Of a stretch of DNA of 46,521 bases, positions 1 to 7,584 are shown one piece after another. Positions within the stretch are counted from its first letter, which is position 1, and the number at the start of each line of letters is the position of its first letter. This DNA is from Cupriavidus neocaledonicus (GTDB taxonomy: Bacteria > Pseudomonadota > Gammaproteobacteria > Burkholderiales > Burkholderiaceae). The stretch spans positions 1 to 46,521 of the forward strand of contig NZ_AQUR01000068.1 in assembly GCF_000372525.1 (NCBI RefSeq), in the 5' to 3' direction. The translations under genes were made by a program, and so were the position numbers. Below the pieces are notes generated by a model. That model worked only from the letters and a program-made list of their open reading frames with translations. It did not search any database and was not told where the DNA came from.

Positions 1-291
1 GAGCTCAAGCGCCTGTGGTTCTATCGCCGCCCGGGATGGGCGCAAAAGGCGTGGGAGCATTGGTGCGAACAAGCAAGGCAGAGCCGAATACCTGCCCTCG
101 AACTGTTCGCCCAGCGCCTGAAAGCGTATTGGCACGGCATCCTTGCCCGATGCCGCCATCCGCTGAATACCAGCGTCGTTGAGGGCATCAACAACACCAT
201 CAAAGTCATCAAGCGCCGAGCCTATGGCTACCGTGACGAGGAATACTTCTTCCTGAAGATCAAGGCTGCCTTCCCCGGAATTCCTCGTTGA
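1..291 (+). pseudogene. ISL3-type transposase, C-terminal fragment
   Basis: The reading frame is open from the first base of the window and stops at 289-291, giving 96 residues with no start inside the window. The end of the protein carries the motif NTSVVEGINNTIKVIKRR followed by GYRDEEYFFLKI, which is characteristic of the C-terminal part of the DDE domain in ISL3-family transposases (the E lies in VEGINN). Such enzymes move insertion sequences by cut and paste. Whether the element is complete depends on sequence left of the window. I could not identify a terminal inverted repeat downstream with confidence. It may be intact; it is called a fragment only because the window cuts it. Confidence 0.8.
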
Positions 292-586
292 ACCAATTAA
301 TTGGGGCTGAACGTCCGGCAGCCCGGACCTGGATCCGATCGCCTTCAATCCCATGTATTAGGGCTGTGGCGGGCGAGGGACGTATTTGCAAACGGACGTG
401 GATAAGATCCAACCGAGCGGCGCCATCTGGATTGGCGCGGCCGCCAATTCCGTTCGTTCTCGTACAGACAAAGATGGACGTTGGCGAAAAGACTCACTCT
501 AGTCGGCAGCTCCGCCAGCATGAGAGTCAGCGCGAACCAGACGTGATACCCACCTCCGAAACGCCAGAATAAGTCCGGGAGACATC
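292..586. other. Intergenic stretch between transposase and cupin gene
   Basis: These 295 bases hold no convincing gene. The right end of the insertion sequence should lie here, but no terminal repeat can be assigned without the left end. A ribosome-binding site for the cupin gene (GGGAGA, about 578-583) is at the right edge. Confidence 0.4.
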
Positions 587-976
587 ATGCACTACAAGCA
601 TTTGACCATGTTGGGCGCGGTGGCACTGATGGCAGGTAGCGCCCTTGCGCAGGGTTCGGGGCTGACCCGTACCGTGGTAGGGAGGGCAGACGTATCTGTA
701 CCGGGGCGCGAAGCTGTGGTCGCGCGCTTGGAGGTGGCGCCAGGCGCCTATGCCGGGCGTCATACGCATCCCGGGGACGAGATCAGCTATGTCATGGAAG
801 GCGAGGTGCAACTCTTGGTCGACGGCCAGTCGCCGCGCACGGTCAAGGCCGGTGAATCGTTCGTCGTCCCCGCCGGCATTGTGCATGACGCCCACAACAG
901 CAGTAGCGCGGCGGCGCGGGTTGTTGGCGTGTACGTGGTCGAGAAGGGGAAGCCGCTGGCATCGCCGGCCCCGTAA
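587..976 (+). CDS. Exported small cupin-domain protein
   Basis: This 129-residue protein starts at an ATG preceded by GGGAGA. Residues 1-21 form a signal peptide with a hydrophobic core and an Ala-Leu-Ala-type cleavage site before Gln22, so the mature protein should be periplasmic. The rest is a single cupin barrel. His59 and His61 (RHTHPGDE), Glu65 and His100 (GIVHDAHN) match the classical three-His-one-Glu metal set of the family, and GEVQLLVDG is the usual glycine-rich strand. Small exported cupins of this kind are common in Burkholderiales, and their substrates are mostly unknown. It stands alone, between the transposase end and a convergent AlkB-like gene, so context gives no function. 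Confidence 0.85.
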   Translation: MHYKHLTMLGAVALMAGSALAQGSGLTRTVVGRADVSVPGREAVVARLEVAPGAYAGRHTHPGDEISYVMEGEVQLLVDGQSPRTVKAGESFVVPAGIVHDAHNSSSAAARVVGVYVVEKGKPLASPAP

Positions 977-1084
977 CGGCGTGGGCGACGAGCGATATTG
1001 CTCTCACTGGGGGGCGGCTCATTTGTCAGTTTGCCGGCGCCGATTGCAGTAGGCGTCCCGCCGGTGCAGGCGATTGGCAGACGG

Positions 1085-1696
1085 TCATGAGTGCACAGGC
1101 AAAGGCCTACGTGGCGGTATTGCGTGGCGCTTCGTACGTAAGGTGATCGACCAGCGGCGATCCTTGACCGGCGGTACCGAGTGCTGCCACTCCCACCGTG
1201 CCACGCCCTCCAGCTTGTAGATCGACCTGGGCGCCAATTCCAGCTTTATCGATTGACGGTTGGTGGGTTGGCTTGGCGGGTATCGCCGGAAGCGGAGGAC
1301 GGCAGCGCTGCCAAGGGAAATGCCGACGATTGTCTCGTACTGCGGCACATCGCGGTGCCAGCCCAACTGGGTGCCTGGCGCATACTCAGTCACCAGAAGG
1401 TTCTCGATCTCCCGCGGTTCCGCGCCTAGCCAGGCTGCAACCCGCTCGCGAAGAGGGAAAAACCGGGGATCCAGCTCCAGGCTGGGCTCCACCGTGTTGG
1501 TGCTGAAATCGTAGATTCCACCATAGCTGATGATCCGGCATCGGGATTCGTGCTCTTTGTACTGGGCCGGATGCAAAGGAAGCGTACGAATAATGGCGAG
1601 CAGCTCTCGTTCTTCCTGTTCGGTCAGGAAGTTCAATTGATAACTCAGGCCAGGAATCGCCTCGCCTTCCTCGTATCCGAACAGATCCAATTGCAT
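1085..1696 (-). CDS. AlkB-like 2-oxoglutarate/Fe(II) dioxygenase
   Basis: This 203-residue protein belongs to the AlkB branch of the 2-oxoglutarate- and iron-dependent dioxygenases, which oxidatively demethylate alkylated nucleic acids or proteins. The iron ligands are visible as His114 and Asp116 in GWHRDVP and His172 in WQHSVPP. The Arg residues of RRWSITLRT (about 181-187) fit the 2-oxoglutarate-binding arginines. The N-terminal MQLDLFG and the IPGLSY segment are typical of the short bacterial AlkB-like group found apart from the ada operon. It is monocistronic and convergent with the cupin gene. The substrate (DNA, RNA or protein) cannot be told from sequence. Confidence 0.88.
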   Translation of the reverse strand: MQLDLFGYEEGEAIPGLSYQLNFLTEQEERELLAIIRTLPLHPAQYKEHESRCRIISYGGIYDFSTNTVEPSLELDPRFFPLRERVAAWLGAEPREIENLLVTEYAPGTQLGWHRDVPQYETIVGISLGSAAVLRFRRYPPSQPTNRQSIKLELAPRSIYKLEGVARWEWQHSVPPVKDRRWSITLRTKRHAIPPRRPLPVHS

Positions 1697-1755
1697 GGTT
1701 CGATCAGCGGGGCAACATCAAAGTGGATCGCCCGTTCCGTATCCTAACTGCTTCT

Positions 1756-2001
1756 TCATAACAAGTTGCGTGCCGTCTTGACTGGAGGCGAGGCGGCGAC
1801 GGCTTCGGGTTTGCCGCAAGCGACCATCTGTCCACCACCTGGACCGGTCCCCCGCCCAAGAACGATGGTCCAATTCGCTTCCACGGCTAACCGCATGTTG
1901 TGTTCATCCATGATGATGGTGTGTCCGTGCTGAGCCAACGCGTTCAGGACTGCCATCCATCTATCCATATGTGACGGATGCAGCCCTGACGTTGTTGCCG
2001 T
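1756..2001 (-). pseudogene. Remnant of a UvrA-type ATPase C-terminus
   Basis: On the minus strand, a frame ending at 1756 reads TTSGLHPSHMDRW, then HTIIMDEHNMRLAVEANW, then GGGQMVACGKPEAVAAS. This follows the C-terminal ABC module of UvrA/UvrA2 proteins: signature TTGLH, the E-H pair after the Walker B region, and the conserved tail DxGGxxVAxGTPExVA. The match covers only about 80 residues. The DEPTTG lead-in is already corrupted, and no UvrA-like sequence precedes it because the divergent phasin gene begins at 2067. It is therefore a decayed 3' piece of an excinuclease-like gene, not a functional gene. The parent was more likely the UvrA2 paralogue than housekeeping UvrA, but that is a guess. 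Confidence 0.65.
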
Positions 2002-2066
2002 GGGTCGACGGCGAGATGGAATGAGACTTGCGACCGACCGATGCGCGGGATAACCCAAAGGAGACC

Positions 2067-2639
2067 ATGATGCCAGTCGACAAGCTCGACCCCATGTACG
2101 GAACCCAGGCTGCAGCCCTGGATATCGTCGTTGGCATGACGACGAAGACCCTGGACGCGCTCCAGAGGCTAAGTGAGTTGAGCATGCAGACCATGAAAGA
2201 GACCATCGCCGACAGCCAGGAAACAATGCGCCGGGCTTTCGCTGTCAGGGATCCTCAAGAACTTTTTGCGTTGCAGGCCAGCTCCGTCGAGTCAGCCGCC
2301 GGGAAATCACGGCGATACCTGCAGCAGGTACACGAAATCGCTGCGGCGACGAGAGACGACTTCCAGAAGGTGGTAGAAGCCCACTACGAAACGAGCAAGC
2401 ATAGCTTGCAGGAGATTTTCGACAAGCTCATGCAAAGCGCGCCGGAGGGCTCGGAGGGCACGCTGAACGCGTGGCAGGCGGCCATGCTTTCCGGTGCCAC
2501 GTTTTGCGAATCCTTGCGGCGATCCACCCGGCAAGCCGCAGAACTCGCGGAGAGCCAGGTGGCCAGTGCCGCCGCTGACGCCGTCAAGGCCGCACACAAG
2601 CCGAATATCCCGTCCGCGCGCGCGGCCGCAAAGCGTTAA
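2067..2639 (+). CDS. Phasin, polyhydroxyalkanoate granule protein
   Basis: A 190-residue, largely helical protein lacking membrane segments. The pattern ALDIVVGMTTKTLDALQRL, followed by helices containing LFALQASSVESA, YLQQVHEIAAATRDDF and a C-terminal Ala/Lys-rich tail (AADAVKAAHK...AAAKR), is typical of phasins that coat polyhydroxybutyrate granules in Cupriavidus and Burkholderia. Two ATG codons stand side by side at 2067 and 2070 behind AAAGGAGA (2057-2064). The second gives the better spacing and the product differs by one Met. The gene stands alone, divergent from the UvrA remnant. It is an accessory phasin rather than an obvious member of a pha operon. Confidence 0.85.
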   Translation: MMPVDKLDPMYGTQAAALDIVVGMTTKTLDALQRLSELSMQTMKETIADSQETMRRAFAVRDPQELFALQASSVESAAGKSRRYLQQVHEIAAATRDDFQKVVEAHYETSKHSLQEIFDKLMQSAPEGSEGTLNAWQAAMLSGATFCESLRRSTRQAAELAESQVASAAADAVKAAHKPNIPSARAAAKR

Positions 2640-2885
2640 AAACCGGGGAACCCTTGGGTACGGCACCCGGCGCCGTCCCCATGGCCTCGCTATTGTTTTC
2701 GCGAATGTCGGAGGGAATCGGGCCGTACGGAAGGCTCGCCTTTGGCGCGGATGAATGCCTGCCCTGTGCGTCCTCCCGCGTAAAGCTTGCAAACCGCCCC
2801 GGGGAGAATTACCAGGGCGTATTGCCCGTCGGCGGCGCACGGCATGGTCAAGGCCTGGGCAGAAATGGGTCGATTCCAGCCCTCG

Positions 2886-3623
2886 CTACGATATCGAAGG
2901 CGCGACGGACGCGCCGTCGATGCCGTGACGCCTGAGAGCGTCCGAAACGAAGCAGGAGGTTTTCATCTCCTCGACGAACCGCCGCAGGAATTCCACGGCT
3001 TCAGCGCTGCGGGCGATGGGGAGGCCCATGGCTTGCTGTATGACCATAAACCGGCCCGGCAGCAACCTCAGGCCGCCAGTGCGCCTGGCATCGGCTTCCA
3101 GTTGCTGTCGCACCCCTGCAGCCACGTCCGCGCCCTGTTCCAGGAAGGTTTGCACAACGGCAGGAGACGTTGGGGCGCGCACGATGTGTGCATGTTGCAG
3201 CGTACGAGTGAGATAAAGGTCGTAGGCGCTGCCTTTTCCTACCACGACACGGCGGCCGGCAAGGTCGACCTCTTCGTTCGCCTTGAGGGGGGATTCCTCC
3301 TTCACCAGATACGCGCCCTCGATCAGCACGTAGGGTTCGGAGAATGCGATGCCGGCGCCCCGGACCGGGTCGACGGCAAAGAATCCGAAGTCGGCTTGTT
3401 CGGCCGTGACGGCCTCTACCGACTTCCCCGCGGAGTCGAACACGACCAGCTCCAGCGGGATGCCAAGGCGATGGGCAAACTCGCCGGCCAGGTCTACTGA
3501 AACGCCGAATGGATTGCCGTCGGCATCGAGGTTTGCCAGGATAGGGTTGCCTACGTTGATCGATGCGCGAAGGATTCCCGTCGGGGCAAGCGCCTTAGCG
3601 AGCCGTGCATGGTCGTTTGTCAT
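2886..3623 (-). CDS. Solute-binding-protein family 3-like protein, no signal peptide
   Basis: This 245-residue protein has the two-lobe fold signature of family 3 solute-binding proteins: an early GILRASINVGNP strand, then DADGNPFGVSVDLAGEFAHRL, DFGFFAVDPVRGAGIAFSEPY and a second lobe with VVVGKGSAYDLYL. These proteins normally capture amino acids or small carboxylates in the periplasm. No signal peptide is visible from the chosen ATG at 3623, which lies 22 bases after the dehydrogenase stop, nor from the longer frame opening at 3668. It may be cytoplasmic, perhaps a cyclohexadienyl-dehydratase-like or binding/sensor protein, or exported by a route I cannot see. It is third in an operon with a Bug receptor and an Ldh_2 dehydrogenase. 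Confidence 0.75.
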   Translation of the reverse strand: MTNDHARLAKALAPTGILRASINVGNPILANLDADGNPFGVSVDLAGEFAHRLGIPLELVVFDSAGKSVEAVTAEQADFGFFAVDPVRGAGIAFSEPYVLIEGAYLVKEESPLKANEEVDLAGRRVVVGKGSAYDLYLTRTLQHAHIVRAPTSPAVVQTFLEQGADVAAGVRQQLEADARRTGGLRLLPGRFMVIQQAMGLPIARSAEAVEFLRRFVEEMKTSCFVSDALRRHGIDGASVAPSIS

Positions 3624-3645
3624 GATGCTTTCGGAGTGTGCAATC

Positions 3646-4689
3646 TCAGTTCGTGGTTGCGTTCGCATGTCGGTCCAGTAGCGCCTTCACCGCCGGGTCC
3701 ATGGCGATGCCCCTTTCGCGCTGCCGCGCCAGCTGCTCTAGTTCGATCTCTCCGGGAACGATGACAGGCTTGCCAGGCTCGGCCGGTGCGCTACCGTGGA
3801 GGATGGCTGCAAAGTCTTTCATGCGGGCACTCAGCCATTGCGCCGATCCCAGTCGCCTGGTATCGACCAGCATAAAGAAATGGCCCAGGTTCTGCGGCTC
3901 GTCGGGTGCATCGACCCACGACTTGACGTGAGTCAGGTACGCAGCATCCGAGAGCAATCCGGCGAAGAGATCGACCATCAGTGCCAGCCCATAGCCCTTG
4001 TGCCCGCCAATAGGCAGCAGGAAGCCATCGAGGGCGGCCTTGGGATCGGTGGTTCTTCGTCCTTGCGCGTCGGTGGCCCATGAATCCGGAATGGATTGTC
4101 CGGCCTTGAGCGCATTGCGAATCTTGGCGCGAGCGGCCACGCTCATGGCCATGTCCAGCAGGAAGTGGCGGCCGTCATGCCCCGGTACGCCGAAACCCAG
4201 CGGGCTGTTGCCCAGGCGCGCATCGCTTCCGCCCCATGGCGCGATGGTCGTCGTGGCATTGCTGCCAATCATGCTGGCGAACCCCGCTTCCGCCGCAATG
4301 TAGCTGTACGGCGATACCGGCCCGAAATGATTGCTGCCCCGGACGAAGGCCATGCCGATGCCGAATTCTTCGGCGACTTCCATGGCTGCACGCAGTGCCT
4401 TCATGCCGGCGAGCGGACCGACTGCGTTGCCACCATCGACCTTTACCAGCGCCGGCGCGACACGTTCGACGGTGATGGTGGGGCGTGCCGAGATACCACC
4501 GGACTGGAGTCGTTCGCCATAGGATTCAATCCGGGACAGTCCGTGGGTGCTGAGCCCGAAGAGGTCTGCGAGTACCAGGATGTCGATGACATCGATGGCA
4601 TCGCCTTCGGTCAGGCCGAGGCCCTGGAACGCGCGCGTTCCGAGTTGGCGGAGTTCGGCTTCGGATACCGTGATTCGATCTTGTTGCAT
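3646..4689 (-). CDS. Ldh_2-family malate/lactate/sulfolactate-type dehydrogenase
   Basis: At 347 residues this matches the size of the Ldh_2 (YbiC/ComC/AllD) family of NAD(P)-dependent 2-hydroxyacid dehydrogenases, which do not have a Rossmann fold. Family motifs are present: LSTHGLSRI (47-54), DGGNAVGP (85-92), the catalytic-His motif GSNHFGP (His121), ARAKI and GGHKGYGLALMVD near residue 230. Members oxidise malate, (S)-lactate, sulfolactate, ureidoglycolate or delta1-piperideine-2-carboxylate, so the substrate is open. It starts 20 bases after the upstream Bug gene, and the solute-binding-like gene follows at once. The operon probably imports and oxidises a 2-hydroxy acid under control of the divergent LysR protein. 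Confidence 0.85.
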   Translation of the reverse strand: MQQDRITVSEAELRQLGTRAFQGLGLTEGDAIDVIDILVLADLFGLSTHGLSRIESYGERLQSGGISARPTITVERVAPALVKVDGGNAVGPLAGMKALRAAMEVAEEFGIGMAFVRGSNHFGPVSPYSYIAAEAGFASMIGSNATTTIAPWGGSDARLGNSPLGFGVPGHDGRHFLLDMAMSVAARAKIRNALKAGQSIPDSWATDAQGRRTTDPKAALDGFLLPIGGHKGYGLALMVDLFAGLLSDAAYLTHVKSWVDAPDEPQNLGHFFMLVDTRRLGSAQWLSARMKDFAAILHGSAPAEPGKPVIVPGEIELEQLARQRERGIAMDPAVKALLDRHANATTN

Positions 4690-4709
4690 GCTGGATGTTC
4701 TCTGAAGAC

Positions 4710-5717
4710 TTAGTTTGCCTGGATGCCTGCGCCGCGGATGACAGTGCCCCAGCGTTGTTGCTCGGTACGAATGAATGACGCAAATTCGGCGCTGCCCGCG
4801 CCGACGGCCGTGCTAGCGTCCTCGGCAAGCCGTTGGCGCACCAGCGGGGTGGCCAGGGCCTTGACTGCCTCGGCATGCAGGCGGCTGATCACCGGCGTGG
4901 GCGTGCGCGCAGGCGCCATCAGCCCAAACCATTGTGAGCTTTCGAATCCCGGATAGCCTTCCTCGGCAATGGTGGGAACGTTGGGAATCGGCGCGAGGCG
5001 CTTTGACGAACCAACCGCGAGGATGCGCAGCTTGCCTGACCTGGCGTGTTGCAGGATCCCCGCCAGGCCCGCCGATGCCGCGTCAATGTTTCCGGCGAGC
5101 AAGTCGGTGATCTGGGCGCCGGTGCCCTTGTAAGGCACGTGCACCAGGTCGATATGCGCGGTCTGCTTGAGCATCTCGAAGGCAACGTTGCCGGCGCTTC
5201 CGTTGCCCGCCGAACCGTAGGTCATGGCGCCAGGCTTCGCCCTGGCCTGAGCGATGAATGCCTTGATGGAATCGCTATGGACGGCAGGCCCCACCGCGAA
5301 CACCATCGGCACTTTGGCGAGCAGTGTCACCGGCGTGAAGTCCTTCAGCGGATCGTAGGGAAGCTTGTGCATCATGGCGGGATTGACGGCAAGCGTGCCA
5401 ACGTGACCGAGCACCAGCGTGTATCCGTCAGGCGCGGCGCGCGCGGTCTCCTGCATGGCGATAACACCCTGGCCACCGCCCTTGTTATCCACCACGACCT
5501 GTTGGCCCAGGCCTTTCGACATCTCGGCCGCGATGACGCGGGCAATGGCGTCAGAGCTTCCGCCGGGTCCGTACGGGACGATCAGCCGGATCGGCCTGAC
5601 GGGTGCCCAGGTCTGCGCATGTGCGGGAAGAAGGGAAGCAGCTAGCGGGATGGCGAGGGCGGCAAGGGCGGTACGGCGCGACAGGCGCCGTACCGGCTTT
5701 CGTACTTTGTTGGACAT
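4710..5717 (-). CDS. Bug/TctC-type periplasmic receptor (first of three)
   Basis: A 335-residue Bug-family receptor, which captures carboxylates in the periplasm for a tripartite tricarboxylate-type carrier. The start at 5717 has AGGAGACAAA directly before the ATG and gives an N-terminus with RRLSRRTAL followed by an Ala/Leu-rich core and an AHA cleavage motif near residue 34. The twin Arg residues make Tat export possible. The mature part shows IRLIVPYGPGGSSDAIAR, VVDNKGGGQGVIA, LVHVPYKGTGAQITDLLAG and a C-terminal WGTVIRGAGI, all standard Bug landmarks. No TctA/TctB subunits are nearby. It is first in an operon with the Ldh_2 dehydrogenase, suggesting a hydroxycarboxylate ligand. Confidence 0.93.
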   Translation of the reverse strand: MSNKVRKPVRRLSRRTALAALAIPLAASLLPAHAQTWAPVRPIRLIVPYGPGGSSDAIARVIAAEMSKGLGQQVVVDNKGGGQGVIAMQETARAAPDGYTLVLGHVGTLAVNPAMMHKLPYDPLKDFTPVTLLAKVPMVFAVGPAVHSDSIKAFIAQARAKPGAMTYGSAGNGSAGNVAFEMLKQTAHIDLVHVPYKGTGAQITDLLAGNIDAASAGLAGILQHARSGKLRILAVGSSKRLAPIPNVPTIAEEGYPGFESSQWFGLMAPARTPTPVISRLHAEAVKALATPLVRQRLAEDASTAVGAGSAEFASFIRTEQQRWGTVIRGAGIQAN

Positions 5718-5830
5718 TTTGTCTCCTGCTTGGTCAGGACAGTGTTGCGTTCCGTCCATGCAGCGAATGATCACGCTGACCGGATTCCGGTGTAAAGTGC
5801 AAAGATCACAAGTATTCTTGCGTCAGACAC

Positions 5831-6727
5831 ATGAATTTCGATTTGGCCGACTTGCGGGCGTTTCTGGCCGTCGCCGATCTGGGCAGCTTCAAGGCGGCAT
5901 CCGACGCGATGTTCCTGTCGCAGTCGGCACTGTCGCGTCGTGTCGACAAGCTGGAAGAAGCGCTCGGCGTTGCGCTGTTCACGCGGACCACCCGGAAGGT
6001 CGAATTGACGACCTTGGGCCGCATGTTTGTGCACAAGGCGCGAAACGTCATCAACGAACTGGAAGATGCCATGCTCGGCATCCAGACCGTTGCCGAGCGG
6101 CTATCGGGCGAGGTGACGATTGCCTGCGTACCGTCCGCCGTCGGGCATTTCCTGCCCTCTGTCGTGGGGCCATATCACGAGCGCTATCCGGGGATACGGC
6201 TCCGGATCGTTGACGAGTCTTCCGGCGACGTCCTGCTCGCGGTCACGCGCGGCGATGCGGATTTCGGCCTGACCTATATCGGGACGCAGGAGCCAGATAT
6301 CGATTTCTGCCCCCTGATCGAAGAGGCGTTCGTTGTCGCCTGTCGCAAAGGGCATCCGCTGGCGGCGCGACGAAGTGTCAAATGGAAAGACCTTGAAGGT
6401 TTTGACTACATTACGCTCGCGCAAGGCAGCGGCAACCGCTTCCTGATCGACCAGGCCCTTGCGCGGCTGCAGGTAAGACCGCGATGGTACTGCGAGGTAA
6501 ATCATGTTCCAGCCCTGGTAAGCCTGGTCCAGGCCGGCCTGGGAATCGGTGTCGTACCTCGCATGGCTTTGCCGCCGAAGCCCGGCAGTGGGCTGCTTGC
6601 GATCCCACTGACTGACCCAGTGATAACTCGAACGTTGGGCTTGATTTCGCGGCGAGGACGCCCGTTGGCGCCGGCCGCTCAATTTCTCTTTGACATGCTT
6701 ATCCGAAGAGGAACAGCGAAACTCTAG
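5831..6727 (+). CDS. LysR-family regulator of the Bug/Ldh_2 operon
   Basis: A 298-residue LysR-type regulator. Residues 1-60 form the winged helix-turn-helix (LADLRAFLAVADLGSFKAAS, SQSALSRRVDKLEEALG, LFTRTTRKVELT), and the rest is the periplasmic-binding-like effector domain beginning near VTIACVPS. It is divergent from the Bug gene across 113 bases, the usual arrangement in which a LysR protein controls its own gene and the neighbour. No strong ribosome-binding site precedes the ATG. Its effector is presumably the compound handled by the Bug/Ldh_2 operon. Confidence 0.93.
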   Translation: MNFDLADLRAFLAVADLGSFKAASDAMFLSQSALSRRVDKLEEALGVALFTRTTRKVELTTLGRMFVHKARNVINELEDAMLGIQTVAERLSGEVTIACVPSAVGHFLPSVVGPYHERYPGIRLRIVDESSGDVLLAVTRGDADFGLTYIGTQEPDIDFCPLIEEAFVVACRKGHPLAARRSVKWKDLEGFDYITLAQGSGNRFLIDQALARLQVRPRWYCEVNHVPALVSLVQAGLGIGVVPRMALPPKPGSGLLAIPLTDPVITRTLGLISRRGRPLAPAAQFLFDMLIRRGTAKL

Positions 6728-6803
6728 GCGCGTGGCACGAGGCCCCGGATGGCTGCAATACGGGTAAAGCGAATGCGCTGCAAGGCCAAAAGGCCCCCGA
6801 CCA

Positions 6804-7460
6804 CTATCCTCGCATCTTGGCCATCGCGGCGGGTGCACCCAGCAGAAACATGTCAACCTTCTGCCGGATCACGGTATCCATGTCCGTCGGGACCTTCAGC
6901 CCATAGACCCATTTGCGCACGCCGATATAGAAAATGGCGGCGTGCAGGCTCCAGATCATCTCGATCTCCGCGTCGGTTTCGGCGGCGGTGCGCGGCGCGG
7001 GAATATCGAAAGCCTCCCGGACTTCGGCAAGTACGGGCAGGAACACCTTGGTGCGCAACTTACTCAGGTACTTGTTGTTGATGCCTTCGTGAGTCAGGCC
7101 GGCAAAGATAAACAGCCGGATCCATTCTTCGCGCAGGATCACCGACGAATAGTCCAGGTAGAAGGCGTACAACCGTTCGGTCAGCGGCAGGGAGCGGTCC
7201 GTGATCTGGCGGTCCCAGTCCGGGCGCCACTGGAAGACTTCGTTGTAGACGCGCTCGATCAGCGCGTCCTTGCTGGCGAAATACCGATAGAGCAAGGGTT
7301 GGGTGACGCCAATCTGCTTGGCCAGTTCGCGCGTGCTGCCGCCGAAGCCATTCCGGGTGAAGTGCTCGATGGCCTTTTCGACGATCTGCTGCTCCCGCTC
7401 CTCGGGCAGCAACCGCCGCGTGGATTTTGCGGCGGCGTCTTCAGTGGCGCGTGGCTCCAT
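6804..7460 (-). CDS. TetR-family regulator
   Basis: The 218-residue product has an N-terminal TetR DNA-binding domain (REQQIVEKAIEHFTRNGFG, then STRELAKQIGVTQPLLYRYF and SKDALIERVY) and a helical ligand domain. The start at 7460 is preceded by GAGAGA; the frame continues upstream without a better start. It follows the symporter gene on the same strand after 124 bases. The upstream region contains CCGATCAAT (7513-7521), also present in the palindrome before the VOC gene at 11355-11383. This suggests, but does not prove, that the protein represses the VOC-monooxygenase-symporter operon and itself. Confidence 0.9.
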   Translation of the reverse strand: MEPRATEDAAAKSTRRLLPEEREQQIVEKAIEHFTRNGFGGSTRELAKQIGVTQPLLYRYFASKDALIERVYNEVFQWRPDWDRQITDRSLPLTERLYAFYLDYSSVILREEWIRLFIFAGLTHEGINNKYLSKLRTKVFLPVLAEVREAFDIPAPRTAAETDAEIEMIWSLHAAIFYIGVRKWVYGLKVPTDMDTVIRQKVDMFLLGAPAAMAKMRG

Positions 7461-7584
7461 GGCTGTCTCTCTCGTCGTATTGTTCCGGTAATGGCCCGAT
7501 TCTACCAATCGCCCGATCAATAAGAACAGGCGGCACACCAGTCGCCCGGCGGCCGCCCTCAAGCTGCCTCACCAGCCTTTGTAT

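Noticed and set aside
288..572. Small open frame after the transposase
   Set aside because: No ribosome-binding site and no recognisable features; near-repeats within it (GGACCTGGAT and GGACGTGGAT) are too short to call a structure.
2640..2885. Possible terminator hairpin after the phasin gene
   Set aside because: GC-rich complementary segments exist but without a T-run or clear stem; not stronger than background for this composition.
5718..5830. Specific LysR binding boxes between the Bug and LysR genes
   Set aside because: Several T-N11-A patterns can be drawn by chance, and no single one stands out by symmetry.
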